A DNA stretch of 64,000 nt from an uncultured Paracoccaceae bacterium (GCA_947503765.1 CANNFA010000002.1:554501-618500); one strand, 5' to 3'. Counted from the first letter of the stretch, positions 37,504-46,493 are shown. Program-made: numbers and translations. Notes: generated from the sequence alone by a model not told the origin.

Positions 37504-39297
37504 ATGTTCCAGACCTTCGAGACGACCAGCCGCCCCGAACAGGGGCCGCCCCGGCTTGCCGCGCTGCGCCGCGAGATCGCCGCCGAGGGGCTGGACGGGT
37601 TCGTCGTGCCGCGCGCCGACGCGCATCAGGGCGAATACGTGGCCGAGTGCGATGCGCGGCTGGAATGGCTGACCGGCTTCACCGGGTCCGCCGGATTCTG
37701 CGCGGTGCTGGCGGGGCAGGCGGGTGTGTTCGTGGACGGCCGATACCGGGTGCAGATCAAGGCGCAGGTGGCGCAGGATTTCACCCCCGTGGACTGGCCC
37801 GAAACCTCGCTGGCGGATTGGCTGAAACAGGCGCTGCCGGGCGGTGGCAAGGTCGGCTTCGATCCGTGGCTGCACACGCGGGCGGAGATCGAGGCGGCGC
37901 GGGACGGGCTGGCGCGCAGCGGCATCGAGCTTGTCGAAAGCGCGAACCTCGTGGATCGCATCTGGCAGGACCGCCCCGCGCGCCCCGCCGCGCCGGTGAT
38001 CGCGTATCCCGATGAACTGGCCGGGATGGACGCCGCGGGCAAGCGCGCGCGCCTTGCCGCGGCGCTGCGCGAGGCGGGGCAGAAGGCGGCAGTGCTGACG
38101 CTGCCCGATTCGATCTGCTGGCTTCTGAACATCCGCGGCGGCGACATCCCGCGCAATCCGGTGGTGCAGGCTTTTGCCATCCTGCACGATGACGGGCGGG
38201 TGGACCTGTTTTCCGATCCCGAGAAATTCTCGGGCGCGCCGCTTCCAGGCGTCGCGCTGCACGGCTGGGCGGCGTTCGAGGCGGCGCTTGCGGCGCTTGC
38301 CGGCCCGGTGCGTGTCGACCGCGCCAGCGCACCGCTGGCCGTCTCCGGCCTGCTGGAAGGGGCCGGGATCGCCGTGGCGCACGCCCAGGATCCGTGCATC
38401 CTGCCCAAGGCGGTCAAGACCGCGGCCGAACTTTCCGCCGCACGCGAGGGGCATCTGCGCGATGCCGGCGCGATGTGCGAATTCCTTGCCTGGCTGGACG
38501 CCGAGGCGCCGAAGGGCGCGCTGACCGAGATCGACGTGGTTCGCGCGCTGGAAGGGTTTCGGCGGGCGACCGACGCGCTGCGCGAGATCAGTTTCGACAC
38601 GATCTGCGGTGCCGGCCCGAACGGCGCCATCGTGCATTACCGCGTGACCGAGGCGACGAACCGCCCGGTGCGGCCCGGCGAGCTGCTGCTGGTGGATTCG
38701 GGCGGGCAATACCTGGACGGCACCACCGACATCACCCGAACCATCGCGGTCGGCGCGCCGGAGGCCGAGGCGCGCACCTGCTTCACCCGCGTGCTCAAGG
38801 GCATGATCGCCATGTCGCGCGCCCGCTGGCCCGAGGGGCGCGCGGGCCGCGATCTGGACGCGCTGGCACGGAGCGCGCTGTGGCAGGCGGGGCAGGATTA
38901 CGACCACGGCACCGGGCACGGCGTCGGGCAATACCTGTCGGTGCATGAAGGCCCGCAGGGGCTGTCGCGGAAATCGGGCGTCGCGCTGCAGCCGGGCATG
39001 ATCGTGTCGAACGAGCCGGGCTATTACCGCGAGGGCGCTTTCGGCATCCGGATCGAGAACCTGCTGGTGGTGCGAAAGGCGGCGGCGCTGCCGGGCGGCG
39101 ACGCGCATCGCGCGATGCTGGATTTCGACACCCTGACCCATGTGCCCATCGATCTTGCGCTGGTGGACCCGGCGCTGCTGGACGCCGGCGAACGGGCCTG
39201 GCTCAACGCCTATCACGCGGGCATCGCGCCGCTGATCGGCGCGCGGCTGAGCGCGCGGGCGCGGGATTGGCTGGCACGGGCGGCGCGGCAGATTTGA
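37504..39297 (+). CDS. Xaa-Pro aminopeptidase (aminopeptidase P family)
   Basis: A 597-residue M24 metallopeptidase that removes N-terminal residues before proline. The N-terminal creatinase-like domains (about 1-300) carry DGRYRVQ and EWLTGFTGSAG. The catalytic domain includes LLVDSGGQYLDGTTDITRT, which holds two aspartate metal ligands, GTGHGVG with the histidine, and NEPGYYREGAFGIRIEN with the glutamates. The three-domain length matches prokaryotic APPro of the long (~600 residue) kind. It follows cobT by 29 bases on the same strand and is probably co-transcribed. Confidence 0.93.
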   Translation: MFQTFETTSRPEQGPPRLAALRREIAAEGLDGFVVPRADAHQGEYVAECDARLEWLTGFTGSAGFCAVLAGQAGVFVDGRYRVQIKAQVAQDFTPVDWPETSLADWLKQALPGGGKVGFDPWLHTRAEIEAARDGLARSGIELVESANLVDRIWQDRPARPAAPVIAYPDELAGMDAAGKRARLAAALREAGQKAAVLTLPDSICWLLNIRGGDIPRNPVVQAFAILHDDGRVDLFSDPEKFSGAPLPGVALHGWAAFEAALAALAGPVRVDRASAPLAVSGLLEGAGIAVAHAQDPCILPKAVKTAAELSAAREGHLRDAGAMCEFLAWLDAEAPKGALTEIDVVRALEGFRRATDALREISFDTICGAGPNGAIVHYRVTEATNRPVRPGELLLVDSGGQYLDGTTDITRTIAVGAPEAEARTCFTRVLKGMIAMSRARWPEGRAGRDLDALARSALWQAGQDYDHGTGHGVGQYLSVHEGPQGLSRKSGVALQPGMIVSNEPGYYREGAFGIRIENLLVVRKAAALPGGDAHRAMLDFDTLTHVPIDLALVDPALLDAGERAWLNAYHAGIAPLIGARLSARARDWLARAARQI

Positions 39298-39373
39298 CCT
39301 GCAAGCCCGGCCCGCGCGGTGCGCGCGGCTAGCATCCGTTGCCGGGCGGAGCGCCTGCGGCGCAAGTCTATCC

Positions 39374-39434
39374 AAGGGGGGCGTTGCCCCCATCGCCTTC
39401 GGCGATTCCCCCAAGGTATTTCGGGCAAGATGAG
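39374..39434 (+). repeat. Intergenic multi-hairpin element, copy 3
   Basis: This holds GGGGGGC GTT GCCCCC, an ATCGCC TTC GGCGAT stem, and CCCCCAAGGTATTTCGGGCA, then AGATGAGG. It is a rearranged copy with the GATCGCC stem after the G-rich stem instead of before. It lies between the convergent peptidase and hydrolase-like genes. Confidence 0.65.
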
Positions 39435-39451
39435 GGGCGCCGCGGTGCGCC

Positions 39452-40402
39452 TCAGTCTTCCAGCCACGGGGGCAGGCGGCCTTCGCCGGAGAGGGCACCG
39501 CGCGCCGCGTTCAGGCGGCGGCGGAAGGCCGGGGCGTTGCGGTGCGCCAGCACATGCGCGCAATAGAGCGCCGTCAGGTAGGGGCGATGCGCGTCGTCGA
39601 GATGGAACAGGACGTTGCGCAGGTAGCGGCCGTGGTCGCGGCGGCGGCGCAGCCGGGCGTGGAACCTCTGCGTTGTCAGCCGGTCTTCTGCCGCTTCCTC
39701 GATCATCCAGTGCAGCATGTCCATGTCGCGCAGCGAGGCGGCGATATGGGTCTTGAAATGGCGGCAGCGCAGGCGGGTGACATTGGGTGTGCGGAACAGG
39801 CTGGCATGAACGCAATCGAATGTTTCGTGCGGATCGTAAAGCAGCCAAGCCCGCGCCGCGCCTTCGACCATGTCGGGCGCATAGCCGTAGCGGGTGCGGA
39901 AATCGAGCTGCCGCGCCGCCGGAAAGCGGTGGTCCCATTCGGCGAGCACCGGGTCCAGCGTCGCCTGGGGCGAGATCGCCACCACCCGCGCGCCCGGCGC
40001 CGCCACCGAATAGGCGGCTGCCGCGTAGCCGCCCATGCCAGTGCCGAAGAAGGTGACGGTGTCGAAATCCTCGAAGAAGGCGTCGTCGACCATTTCGTCC
40101 ATGAAGGCATGGATCGCCGGATCGCGGAACCAGGTGTCGCCGTCCGCGGTGAAATGCAGCACCGACCAGTTCTTGTCCTCGGCGAAGTCGAGGCCCAGCG
40201 GCATCCCGTCCTCGGTCGCCTCCAGCGTGCCCCGGATCGATTCGAAGGTCACCAGCAGTTTCGGGCCGCGCGCGATGTAGCTGACCGAGTGATCCCTGCC
40301 CAGCATGTGCTGGAACCCCTCGGTCCCGATCTCGGCCTTGAGCGCGTCCAGGATGTCGTTGGTTCCGCTTGCCGCTGTGTCGCGTGTCATGGTGTCCGGC
40401 AT
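39452..40402 (-). CDS. Alpha/beta-hydrolase-like protein with glycine at the nucleophile position
   Basis: A 316-residue homologue of domain C in the 1069-residue fusion. Matches are FESIRGTLEATEDG to the fusion's strand after LVITFDN, the elbow FFGTGMGGYAAAAYS to FYGTSMGGFGALTYS, and AISPQATLDPVL to AIAPQSTLDPRI. The elbow serine of the fusion (S878) is glycine here (G122), so classical serine-hydrolase chemistry seems lost. The C-terminal part is helical and basic. Start chosen at MPDTMTRD (40402), with MTRDTAASG at 40390 the alternative. It follows the GT/methyltransferase gene by 22 bases and shares its transcript. Confidence 0.78.
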   Translation of the reverse strand: MPDTMTRDTAASGTNDILDALKAEIGTEGFQHMLGRDHSVSYIARGPKLLVTFESIRGTLEATEDGMPLGLDFAEDKNWSVLHFTADGDTWFRDPAIHAFMDEMVDDAFFEDFDTVTFFGTGMGGYAAAAYSVAAPGARVVAISPQATLDPVLAEWDHRFPAARQLDFRTRYGYAPDMVEGAARAWLLYDPHETFDCVHASLFRTPNVTRLRCRHFKTHIAASLRDMDMLHWMIEEAAEDRLTTQRFHARLRRRRDHGRYLRNVLFHLDDAHRPYLTALYCAHVLAHRNAPAFRRRLNAARGALSGEGRLPPWLED

Positions 40403-40424
40403 GTCGGGTCGCTTGGCTCCTGTC

Positions 40425-41960
40425 TCAGCGCTTGTGCACGACCAGCAGCTGGTCGCGCCGTCCCTTGATGTAATGTGCGGGAAAGACGAAGCACCCGGAC
40501 ATATCGGCGCGAAAGCCGTTGAACCTGTCGCGTTGGCCGGGATCCGGGTGATCGAACATCCCGGTTTCGACATAGCTTTGAAAAAGGGCCGCGGTTTTGA
40601 CCGAACCTTGGCTTTCGAGCGGCGCCGGCTGAAATCGCAGATCCTCGGCGATATACAGCCCGCCGGAGGCCAAACGCGGGAACAGTGCGGCAAAGCCGTT
40701 CTGCTGGTGGTGGCTGGCATGGGTGGCATCGTCGATCACGATGTCGGGGGCGGTGTCCGCGGCGGCGGCGATGGCGGCCGGATCCTCGAAATCGCACGGC
40801 ACGTAGGTGAGGCGCGCATCCTCCAGCGGGGCGGCGGCGGCGCGGTCGAGCGCGGTGAAGTTTGCCTTGGGGAAATAGGTCAGCCACATTTTCAGCGTGG
40901 CGGTCGCGGCCGCATCCCATTGGTCCGGCTGCTCCACCCCGATCCCGCCGTCGAGGCCCAAAAGCACGATGTGCAGCTTGCGCGCCCTCAGCGGGTGGAA
41001 CAGCATCTGGTAGAGTTCCGTATAGCGGTGCTTGCGGCTGCCCCGGTCCGAGCCGGCGGCATCGGCCAGGTCGGTGAGGTTGAGCACGCCGCGCCCGGTT
41101 CGCGCCTCGGGCGGCAGCGGCGCGGGTGCGGCGGGCGCTTCGGGAAGCGGCGCGCCGGCGGGGTCGATCCCGTGCTTCGCCAGCAGCCGGCCGATCAGCG
41201 AGTCCGGGTGCGGCACGCCGCCCTCGGCTTCCTGCAGGCGCTTGCGGATCCGGCGGCCGTAGAAGTGGACCGACAGGGTTTCGGGGGTGATGAAGCGCTC
41301 CGCCTCCGCCCCCGGCCTTACCAGCAGGCGCCGGTCCTTGAAGCTGATCGGATAAAGCGCGGCGCGCGGCAGGGAAAAGCGGATCTCGCCGGTCTTGTGC
41401 AGGAACCAGCTTAGCGCGCGCGGCCCCCAGGCGCCCCAGGCCTGATCGCCGACGCCGACCGGGCTGCCGGCGTCCTTCGCCTCTTCCAGGCGGCGCCGTT
41501 CGGCGGCGGGCAGCCATTCGGGAATCGCGTATTCGTCCGAGGTGAAGTCGATCAGCTCGCGCAGCGTGTCGCTGTCCGGCGGCAGGCCCAGCACGCCGTT
41601 ATTGACGTGGTGCTCCGATTCCCAGCCGTGGAAATGGCCGCTTTCGGTGGTGAAGGGCTGCACGCAATAGGCGTCGGTATCGGCCCAGATGATGTCGTCC
41701 TGCTGCGCCAGCATGTGATAGCGGAACCTGTCGGCCTGCGGCGCGGGGCTGCCGGTGCGGGTGTGGCGGATGGCACTGTCCATCGGCAGGACGTCGTTCG
41801 CATCGGCCACCTCGATCCCGTTCGGGATGTGCTGCACCTTGCCATAGGTGTAAAGGCGCACGTGATGGCCGGCATCGACAAAGCTCTTGAGGCAGAGCTG
41901 TTCCATGTAGCTGAGCGCGCCGCCGATCCACAGGGCGCCGATCCGGTAATCGCGTGGCAG
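40425..41960 (-). CDS. Fusion: GT32/capsule-type transferase and class I methyltransferase
   Basis: About 511 residues. The N-terminal domain matches domain A of the 1069-residue fusion (LWIGGALSYMEQLCLKSF here, LWIGGRLSFLEQLCLKSF there), including the metal motif D-T-D in IIWADTDAYC. The C-terminal domain (after about residue 285) begins SDRGSRKHRYTELYQMLF and resembles TylF/CmcI-type O-methyltransferases. The reading frame reaches an ATG only inside the conserved N-terminal block. In-frame homology continues to a CTG at 41960, preceded by AAGGAG, and a stop codon lies just before it, so I take CTG as the start. Likely role: transfers and methylates a sugar on a surface glycan. Confidence 0.78.
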   Translation of the reverse strand: MPRDYRIGALWIGGALSYMEQLCLKSFVDAGHHVRLYTYGKVQHIPNGIEVADANDVLPMDSAIRHTRTGSPAPQADRFRYHMLAQQDDIIWADTDAYCVQPFTTESGHFHGWESEHHVNNGVLGLPPDSDTLRELIDFTSDEYAIPEWLPAAERRRLEEAKDAGSPVGVGDQAWGAWGPRALSWFLHKTGEIRFSLPRAALYPISFKDRRLLVRPGAEAERFITPETLSVHFYGRRIRKRLQEAEGGVPHPDSLIGRLLAKHGIDPAGAPLPEAPAAPAPLPPEARTGRGVLNLTDLADAAGSDRGSRKHRYTELYQMLFHPLRARKLHIVLLGLDGGIGVEQPDQWDAAATATLKMWLTYFPKANFTALDRAAAAPLEDARLTYVPCDFEDPAAIAAAADTAPDIVIDDATHASHHQQNGFAALFPRLASGGLYIAEDLRFQPAPLESQGSVKTAALFQSYVETGMFDHPDPGQRDRFNGFRADMSGCFVFPAHYIKGRRDQLLVVHKR

Positions 41961-42022
41961 GGCTCCGCTCCTTCATGGTTGCGCACGATATGTGCCATAA
42001 GGCAGGGTGCCGGGCAATGAAA

Positions 42023-42097
42023 GTCGCGCGGTATGCGCGCAAGGGGCGTCGCGCGGTATGCGCGCAAGGGGCGTCGCGCGGGACGCGCGCAAGGGGC
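42023..42097. repeat. Three tandem 25-bp repeats in the divergent promoter region
   Basis: Units lie at 42023-42047, 42048-42072 and 42073-42097. Each is GTCGCGCG, then GTATGCGCGC (GGACGCGCGC in the third), then AAGGGGC. They lie between the divergent genes starting at 41960 and 42130. Their placement suggests a regulatory or structural role, or replication slippage. Confidence 0.85.
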
Positions 42098-42129
42098 AAA
42101 GAACGGATGGCGAAAGGCGGCAAGGCGCG

Positions 42130-43158
42130 ATGAGGATCCTGGCCGTCTCCTGCCTGCGCGACGAGGGGCCGCATCTGCTGGAATGGGTGGCCCATCACCG
42201 TGCCGCGGGCGTCACCGATTTCCTGCTGTTTTCGAACGATTGCAGCGACGGCACCGATGCGATGCTGGACGCGCTGGCGCCGGTCGGGGTCGTGCATGTG
42301 CGCAACGTGCCGCCGCCGGGTAAGTCGGTGCAGTGGAACGCGCTGCATCTGGCGTGGCGGCACGAGCTGCGCCGCGCGGCCGACTGGATATTGCATATCG
42401 ACTGCGACGAGTTCGTGAACCTGCGCGCGCCGCTGGGCGGGTTGGCGGACCTGGTGGCGCGTTGCGACGGCGCGGATGCCATCGTGCTGCCGTGGCGGCT
42501 GTTCGGCCATTCCGGGCGCGCGCGGCTGGAGGACGGGCGCAGTACCGCGCTGTTCACCCGCGCCGCGCCGCCCGGCTGCGCCTACCCGGTGGGGGCGACC
42601 CAGTTCAAGACGCTGCTGCGCCGCAAGGGGCCGTTCGCGCGGCTGGGCGTGCACCGGCCGCGCGCGAAGAAGGGCCAGCACGCCCTCTGGGTCGACGGGT
42701 CGGGCCGGGCGCTGCCTGCGGCACTTGCACAAAACGAAAAACGGATCACGCTGTTCGGGCTGAGGGAGGCAACGGAGCTTGTACAACTCAACCATTACGC
42801 CCTGCGCTCGGCCGAGAGCTTCCTGCTCAAGCGGGCGCGCGGATTGCCCAACCGCAAGGGCCGCGCCATCGACCTGATGTATTGGGTGGAGCGCAATTTC
42901 AACAATGTCGAGGACCGCTCCATCGCGCGCATGAGCGCGGCGACAGAGGCCGCGCTGGCCGAGATCGCGGCGCTTCCCGGCATCGCCGAATTGCATTCGG
43001 CGGCCCTGGCGCGGCACCGCGCCGCATTCGAGGCGCTGATGAAAGACCCCGCTGAATTGCAGCTTTACGGCCGCTGCCTTCTTGCCGCCGGTTCGACGCC
43101 GCTTTCGCGGGACAAGGTCGCCGATCTGGTGCGCCGCTACGGCGCCGCGCATGGCTGA
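42130..43158 (+). CDS. GT2-type glycosyltransferase (Glyco_tranf_2_4-like)
   Basis: A 342-residue single-domain protein. It begins MRILAVSCLRDEGPHLLEW, has the metal motif D91-C-D93 in LHIDCDEFVNL, and shows LPWRLFGHSGRARL, LGVHRPR, LNHYALRSAESFLLK and a closing IDLMYWVERNFNN. The family landmarks are conserved but it is more distant from the other three than they are from each other (for example C in DCDEF, and no VTEQF). The ATG at 42130 is the first in the conserved block; the upstream frame is filled by the 25-bp repeats. The next gene overlaps its 3' end by 8 bases. Confidence 0.83.
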   Translation: MRILAVSCLRDEGPHLLEWVAHHRAAGVTDFLLFSNDCSDGTDAMLDALAPVGVVHVRNVPPPGKSVQWNALHLAWRHELRRAADWILHIDCDEFVNLRAPLGGLADLVARCDGADAIVLPWRLFGHSGRARLEDGRSTALFTRAAPPGCAYPVGATQFKTLLRRKGPFARLGVHRPRAKKGQHALWVDGSGRALPAALAQNEKRITLFGLREATELVQLNHYALRSAESFLLKRARGLPNRKGRAIDLMYWVERNFNNVEDRSIARMSAATEAALAEIAALPGIAELHSAALARHRAAFEALMKDPAELQLYGRCLLAAGSTPLSRDKVADLVRRYGAAHG

Positions 43159-45424
43159 GCGGCTGGTCATCCGCCGGGAACTGGCGGCGCGGCGCGAGGG
43201 CGCGCTGGGCATTCTTGACGCGCTGCGCTGGCCGGTCCCGCTGGGTAGTGCGGTGCGGATATGGATGGCGCGCGGGGTCACGGCGGCGCAGGCGGGGCCG
43301 GGACAGGGCGGCGAAGTGCGGCTGCGCGCGGGCCAGATGGCGGGCGCGAACCTGGTGCTCAGCGGCACGGCGGCGGCCGGGCAGGGTGCCTTGCGCGCCG
43401 AGTTTGCGGCCTGCGGCATCGGCCTGGAGCCGAGCGTGCCGGAAACCGCGCTGTTCGCCGGGATGAACGTGATCTGCGGTCAGCGCCACGTTGAACCCGC
43501 GGGGATCGCCGCCGACTGGCTGCGCTATCACGTCGCCGAACACGGTGCCGACGCCGCGCTGATCGTGGACCGCGCACCGCCGGGCGAGGATCGCGCCGCC
43601 TTTGCCGCGTCGCTGGAAGAGGTGGCGGCGGGCATCGCGGGTTTGCGCCGGCTGCTGATCGTTACCGCGCCGGTGCCGCTGGGCCGCGCGGGGCAACCCG
43701 CCCTGGGCGACCCGGCGAGTGCGCCCCGCCTGCGCGGGCAGACGCCCGAGGCCGATCCCTGGCGCGCGCCGCTGGGCGAGCCGGTCCTCTATGACATCCT
43801 GAAATGGCGGTTCCTGGCGCGCGCCGCGGCGGTCGCGGCGCTGGACCTGTGCGATCTGCTGGCCGAGCCCGACGACGATATCGCCCTGTTCGACGCCGCG
43901 CGGCTGTCGCATGGCGGCGTGCTGCCGCTGGCGGGCGAGGCGGTGTATCCTTGGCGTATCCGCAAGGGGCGCGCGCCGGAATTCGGCGATCACATCTGCC
44001 GGGCGGAGCCGCCGGTGACGGTGCCGCGCCGCTGGGTCGTCGCCCCGGCGCGCTGCGGGCCGGACAATATCTGGCTGCCGGGGATGGTCGCGGGTCTGCG
44101 CGCGCCCGCCGACGAGGGCGCGGCGTTTCACCGCTGCATGTCCGTCCTGTTCCCGCGCAGCCGCGTGCAGGACCTGGTGCAAAAGCCGCAGCTGTTCGAG
44201 GATGCGGGCCTGGCCGAACGCGCGGCGGACATGTTCGATGCGGCCCCCGTCCGTCCGCCCGCTGCGCCCGCGCCCGCGCCGCGCCCGCTGGCGGCCGCGC
44301 CCTCCGGCCGCACCGTGATCGTCACCTGCATGAAGAACGAGGGGCCGTTCATCCTTGAATGGCTGGCCTGGCACCGGATGATCGGCGTGGACGACGTGCT
44401 GATCTATACCAACGATTGCACCGACGGGACCGATGCGCTGCTGGACCTGCTTCAGGCGCGCGGGCTGGTGCAGCGGCGCGACAACCCGTTCCGCGAACGG
44501 GGCCTCAAGCCGCAGCATGCCGCGCTGGGGGCCGCGGCGTCCGAGGCGATCGTGCGCCGCGCCGGCTGGATCCTGCCCATCGACGTGGACGAGTTCGTGA
44601 CGATCCATGCCGGGGCCGGGCGGCTGGCGGATCTGTACGCCGCCGTGCCCGACGCGAACGCGGTCTCGATGACCTGGCGGCTGTTCGGCAATGCCGACAT
44701 CGACGCTTTCGAGGACCGCTTCGTCACCGAGCAATTCACCCGCTGCGCGCCGCAGCTTATCCGCCGGCCGCACCAGGCATGGGGGTTCAAGACATTGTAC
44801 CGAAATCTCGGTCTGTTCACCGAGATGGGCGTGCACCGGCCCAAGGGGCTGGCGCCGGGCATGTCGGACGCGGTCAACTGGGTCAACGGATCGGGCCGGC
44901 CGATGCCGCGCGGCTTCCTGCAGGGTGGCTGGCGGTCGGGGATCGACAGCTATGGCTACGATCTGGTCACGCTCAACCATTACGCAGTGCGCAGTGCCGA
45001 GAGTTTCCTCGTCAAGCGCGACCGGGGCCGGGTGAACCACACGGCCCGCGACCAGGGCGAGGCGTACTGGTTTCGCATGAACAACAACGCCGAGCAGGAC
45101 CGGTCCGCGCAGCGCCATCTGCCCGAGTTGCGGCGCGCGGTGGCCGCGCTGATGGCCGACCCCGAGATCGCGGCGGCCCATGCGGCCTGCGTCGCCGCGC
45201 ACCGCGCCCGGATCGCCGAGTTGCACAAGGATGCGGACCATGCCGCGCTTTACGCCAGCCTCACCTCCGACCGGATGAAGCGGCTGTCGCGGATGCACCG
45301 GCATTTCGGCATGAACGTGTTCCTGAACGGCCCCTCGGTCATTCCGGACCGGGTGATGGCAACGGATCTGCCGGCGGATTTTTTCTTCAACACGGGTCCG
45401 CCCGAGGGCCGGGCGGCGGATTGA
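43151..45424 (+). CDS. Two-domain protein: unknown N-terminal domain plus GT2-type glycosyltransferase
   Basis: A 757-residue protein. The C-terminal half (from residue 388, TVIVTCMKNEGPFILEWL) is a GT2-type domain with D478-V-D480-E-F-V, WRLFGNADIDAF, VTEQFTRCAP, MGVHRPKG, VTLNHYAVRSAESFLVK and RVNHTARDQG. It is strongly similar to domain B of the 1069-residue fusion and to the gene at 21188. The N-terminal ~385 residues (starting MAERLVIRRELAARREG) are soluble-looking and not recognised; they include a possible Rossmann-like stretch. It overlaps the upstream gene by 8 bases and is likely co-translated with it. Confidence 0.82.
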   Translation: MAERLVIRRELAARREGALGILDALRWPVPLGSAVRIWMARGVTAAQAGPGQGGEVRLRAGQMAGANLVLSGTAAAGQGALRAEFAACGIGLEPSVPETALFAGMNVICGQRHVEPAGIAADWLRYHVAEHGADAALIVDRAPPGEDRAAFAASLEEVAAGIAGLRRLLIVTAPVPLGRAGQPALGDPASAPRLRGQTPEADPWRAPLGEPVLYDILKWRFLARAAAVAALDLCDLLAEPDDDIALFDAARLSHGGVLPLAGEAVYPWRIRKGRAPEFGDHICRAEPPVTVPRRWVVAPARCGPDNIWLPGMVAGLRAPADEGAAFHRCMSVLFPRSRVQDLVQKPQLFEDAGLAERAADMFDAAPVRPPAAPAPAPRPLAAAPSGRTVIVTCMKNEGPFILEWLAWHRMIGVDDVLIYTNDCTDGTDALLDLLQARGLVQRRDNPFRERGLKPQHAALGAAASEAIVRRAGWILPIDVDEFVTIHAGAGRLADLYAAVPDANAVSMTWRLFGNADIDAFEDRFVTEQFTRCAPQLIRRPHQAWGFKTLYRNLGLFTEMGVHRPKGLAPGMSDAVNWVNGSGRPMPRGFLQGGWRSGIDSYGYDLVTLNHYAVRSAESFLVKRDRGRVNHTARDQGEAYWFRMNNNAEQDRSAQRHLPELRRAVAALMADPEIAAAHAACVAAHRARIAELHKDADHAALYASLTSDRMKRLSRMHRHFGMNVFLNGPSVIPDRVMATDLPADFFFNTGPPEGRAAD

Positions 45425-45533
45425 GCGCGCCTTTCGCAGCGGGGCCGGGCGGCGCGTTGCGGTTGCGCCCGGAGGCCGTGCGCCTTATGTGCTGATATTG
45501 CAAGGGAATGTGAACAGACAGGAATTCGCGGCG

Positions 45534-46430
45534 ATGAAGATCGGCAGCCCGGCGGTGACATTCGTCTATCATCTGGGCGTGCATTGCACCGATGAGGGCC
45601 TGCTTGTGCGCTCGCTGTTGCAGGACGGCGTCGCGTTGCAGGACCGCAAGATCATCGTGCCGCGCCCGCGCACCTATCGCACCATGGTCCGCGAGCACAT
45701 GCACCGGTTCAAGGGCGACCCGATGCCCGACGATGCGCAGGAGGCGCTTTTCGAAGAGATCCTGAAAAGCTATCCGGCCGAGCGGGTGATCCTGAGCGAC
45801 GACGATTATCTGACCTTGCCGCAGGGCGTGTTCGAGCGTGGGCAGCTCTATTCCAAGGCCGGGTTCCGCTCGATGTGGCTGCGCTATCTGTTCCCGGAAA
45901 ACCCGTGCGAGTTCTTCATCGCCATCCGCAATCCGGCCACCTATCTGCCGGCGGCTCTCAAGCTGAGGAACATGCCGGGCTACGAGGATTTCGTGCGCGG
46001 CACCGACCCGCGAGAGATGCGCTGGTCCGAGGTGATCGAGCGTATCCAGCACAACAATCCGGGTTGCCCGATCACCGTCTGGTGCAACGAGGATACGCCG
46101 CTGATCTGGCCGCAATTGCTGCGCGAGATCGCGGATACCGAAGTGGATTTCGACTTCAAGGCCGACCACTTCCTGCTCAGGACGATCATGCGCGACGAAG
46201 GGTTCGCCAAGATGGAGGCGTATCTGGAAAGCCAGCCGCCCATGACGGAGATTCAGCGCCGCCGGGTGATCGCCGCCTTCGTCGACAAGTTCGCGCTTGA
46301 GGACGAGCTGGAAGAAGAGATCGATCTTCCCGGCTGGACCCCCGCGCTGGTCGACGAGGTTTCCTCGATCTACGAGGACGACGTCTATATCATCGAGCGC
46401 ATGGCCGGGGTTGAATTCATCGCGCCGTGA
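45534..46430 (+). CDS. Conserved-looking protein of the glycan locus, sulfotransferase-like fold possible
   Basis: A 298-residue soluble protein. It opens MKIGSPAVTFVYHLGVHCTDEGLLVRSLL, reminiscent of the H-x-G-x-H-C-T-D... start of P-loop-like transferases of surface glycans, and has ERVILSDDDYL and ECFFIAIRN-like segments (here PCEFFIAIRNPATYL). No clear PAPS-binding signature was found, so the sulfotransferase idea is weak. The ATG at 45534 follows ACAGGA; an ATG at 45489 gives a form 15 residues longer. It closes the locus at the same orientation as the two GT2 genes. Confidence 0.6.
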   Translation: MKIGSPAVTFVYHLGVHCTDEGLLVRSLLQDGVALQDRKIIVPRPRTYRTMVREHMHRFKGDPMPDDAQEALFEEILKSYPAERVILSDDDYLTLPQGVFERGQLYSKAGFRSMWLRYLFPENPCEFFIAIRNPATYLPAALKLRNMPGYEDFVRGTDPREMRWSEVIERIQHNNPGCPITVWCNEDTPLIWPQLLREIADTEVDFDFKADHFLLRTIMRDEGFAKMEAYLESQPPMTEIQRRRVIAAFVDKFALEDELEEEIDLPGWTPALVDEVSSIYEDDVYIIERMAGVEFIAP

Positions 46431-46493
46431 CAGGAAACTCGCCCGCGCCGGCGTGCGGGGGTATTTGCGGATATCTGCCGGACACCGCGCGCC

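Noticed and set aside
41904-41990. A frameshift at the 5' end of the GT/methyltransferase gene
   Set aside because: An ATG in another frame lies upstream, but the conserved N-terminal block reads in the main frame up to a CTG with a good ribosome binding site, so no frameshift is needed.
43082-43150. Upstream extension of the 757-residue protein (23 codons)
   Set aside because: The added residues (Arg/Pro-rich) overlap the end of the previous gene and do not look like a conserved start; the ATG at 43151 is better.
42899-45304. Very long minus-strand open frame (801 codons) opposite the glycosyltransferase genes
   Set aside because: It lies antisense to a clearly coding GT gene, has a biased His/Arg/Gln-rich composition and shows no family motif. 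It is a product of the high GC content in a frame without stop codons.
46447-46470. Another variant-B repeat tail (GCGGGGGTATTTGCGGATATC)
   Set aside because: Only the short core GGGTATTTGCG matches. The hairpin and purine-rich end are missing, so this may be coincidence.
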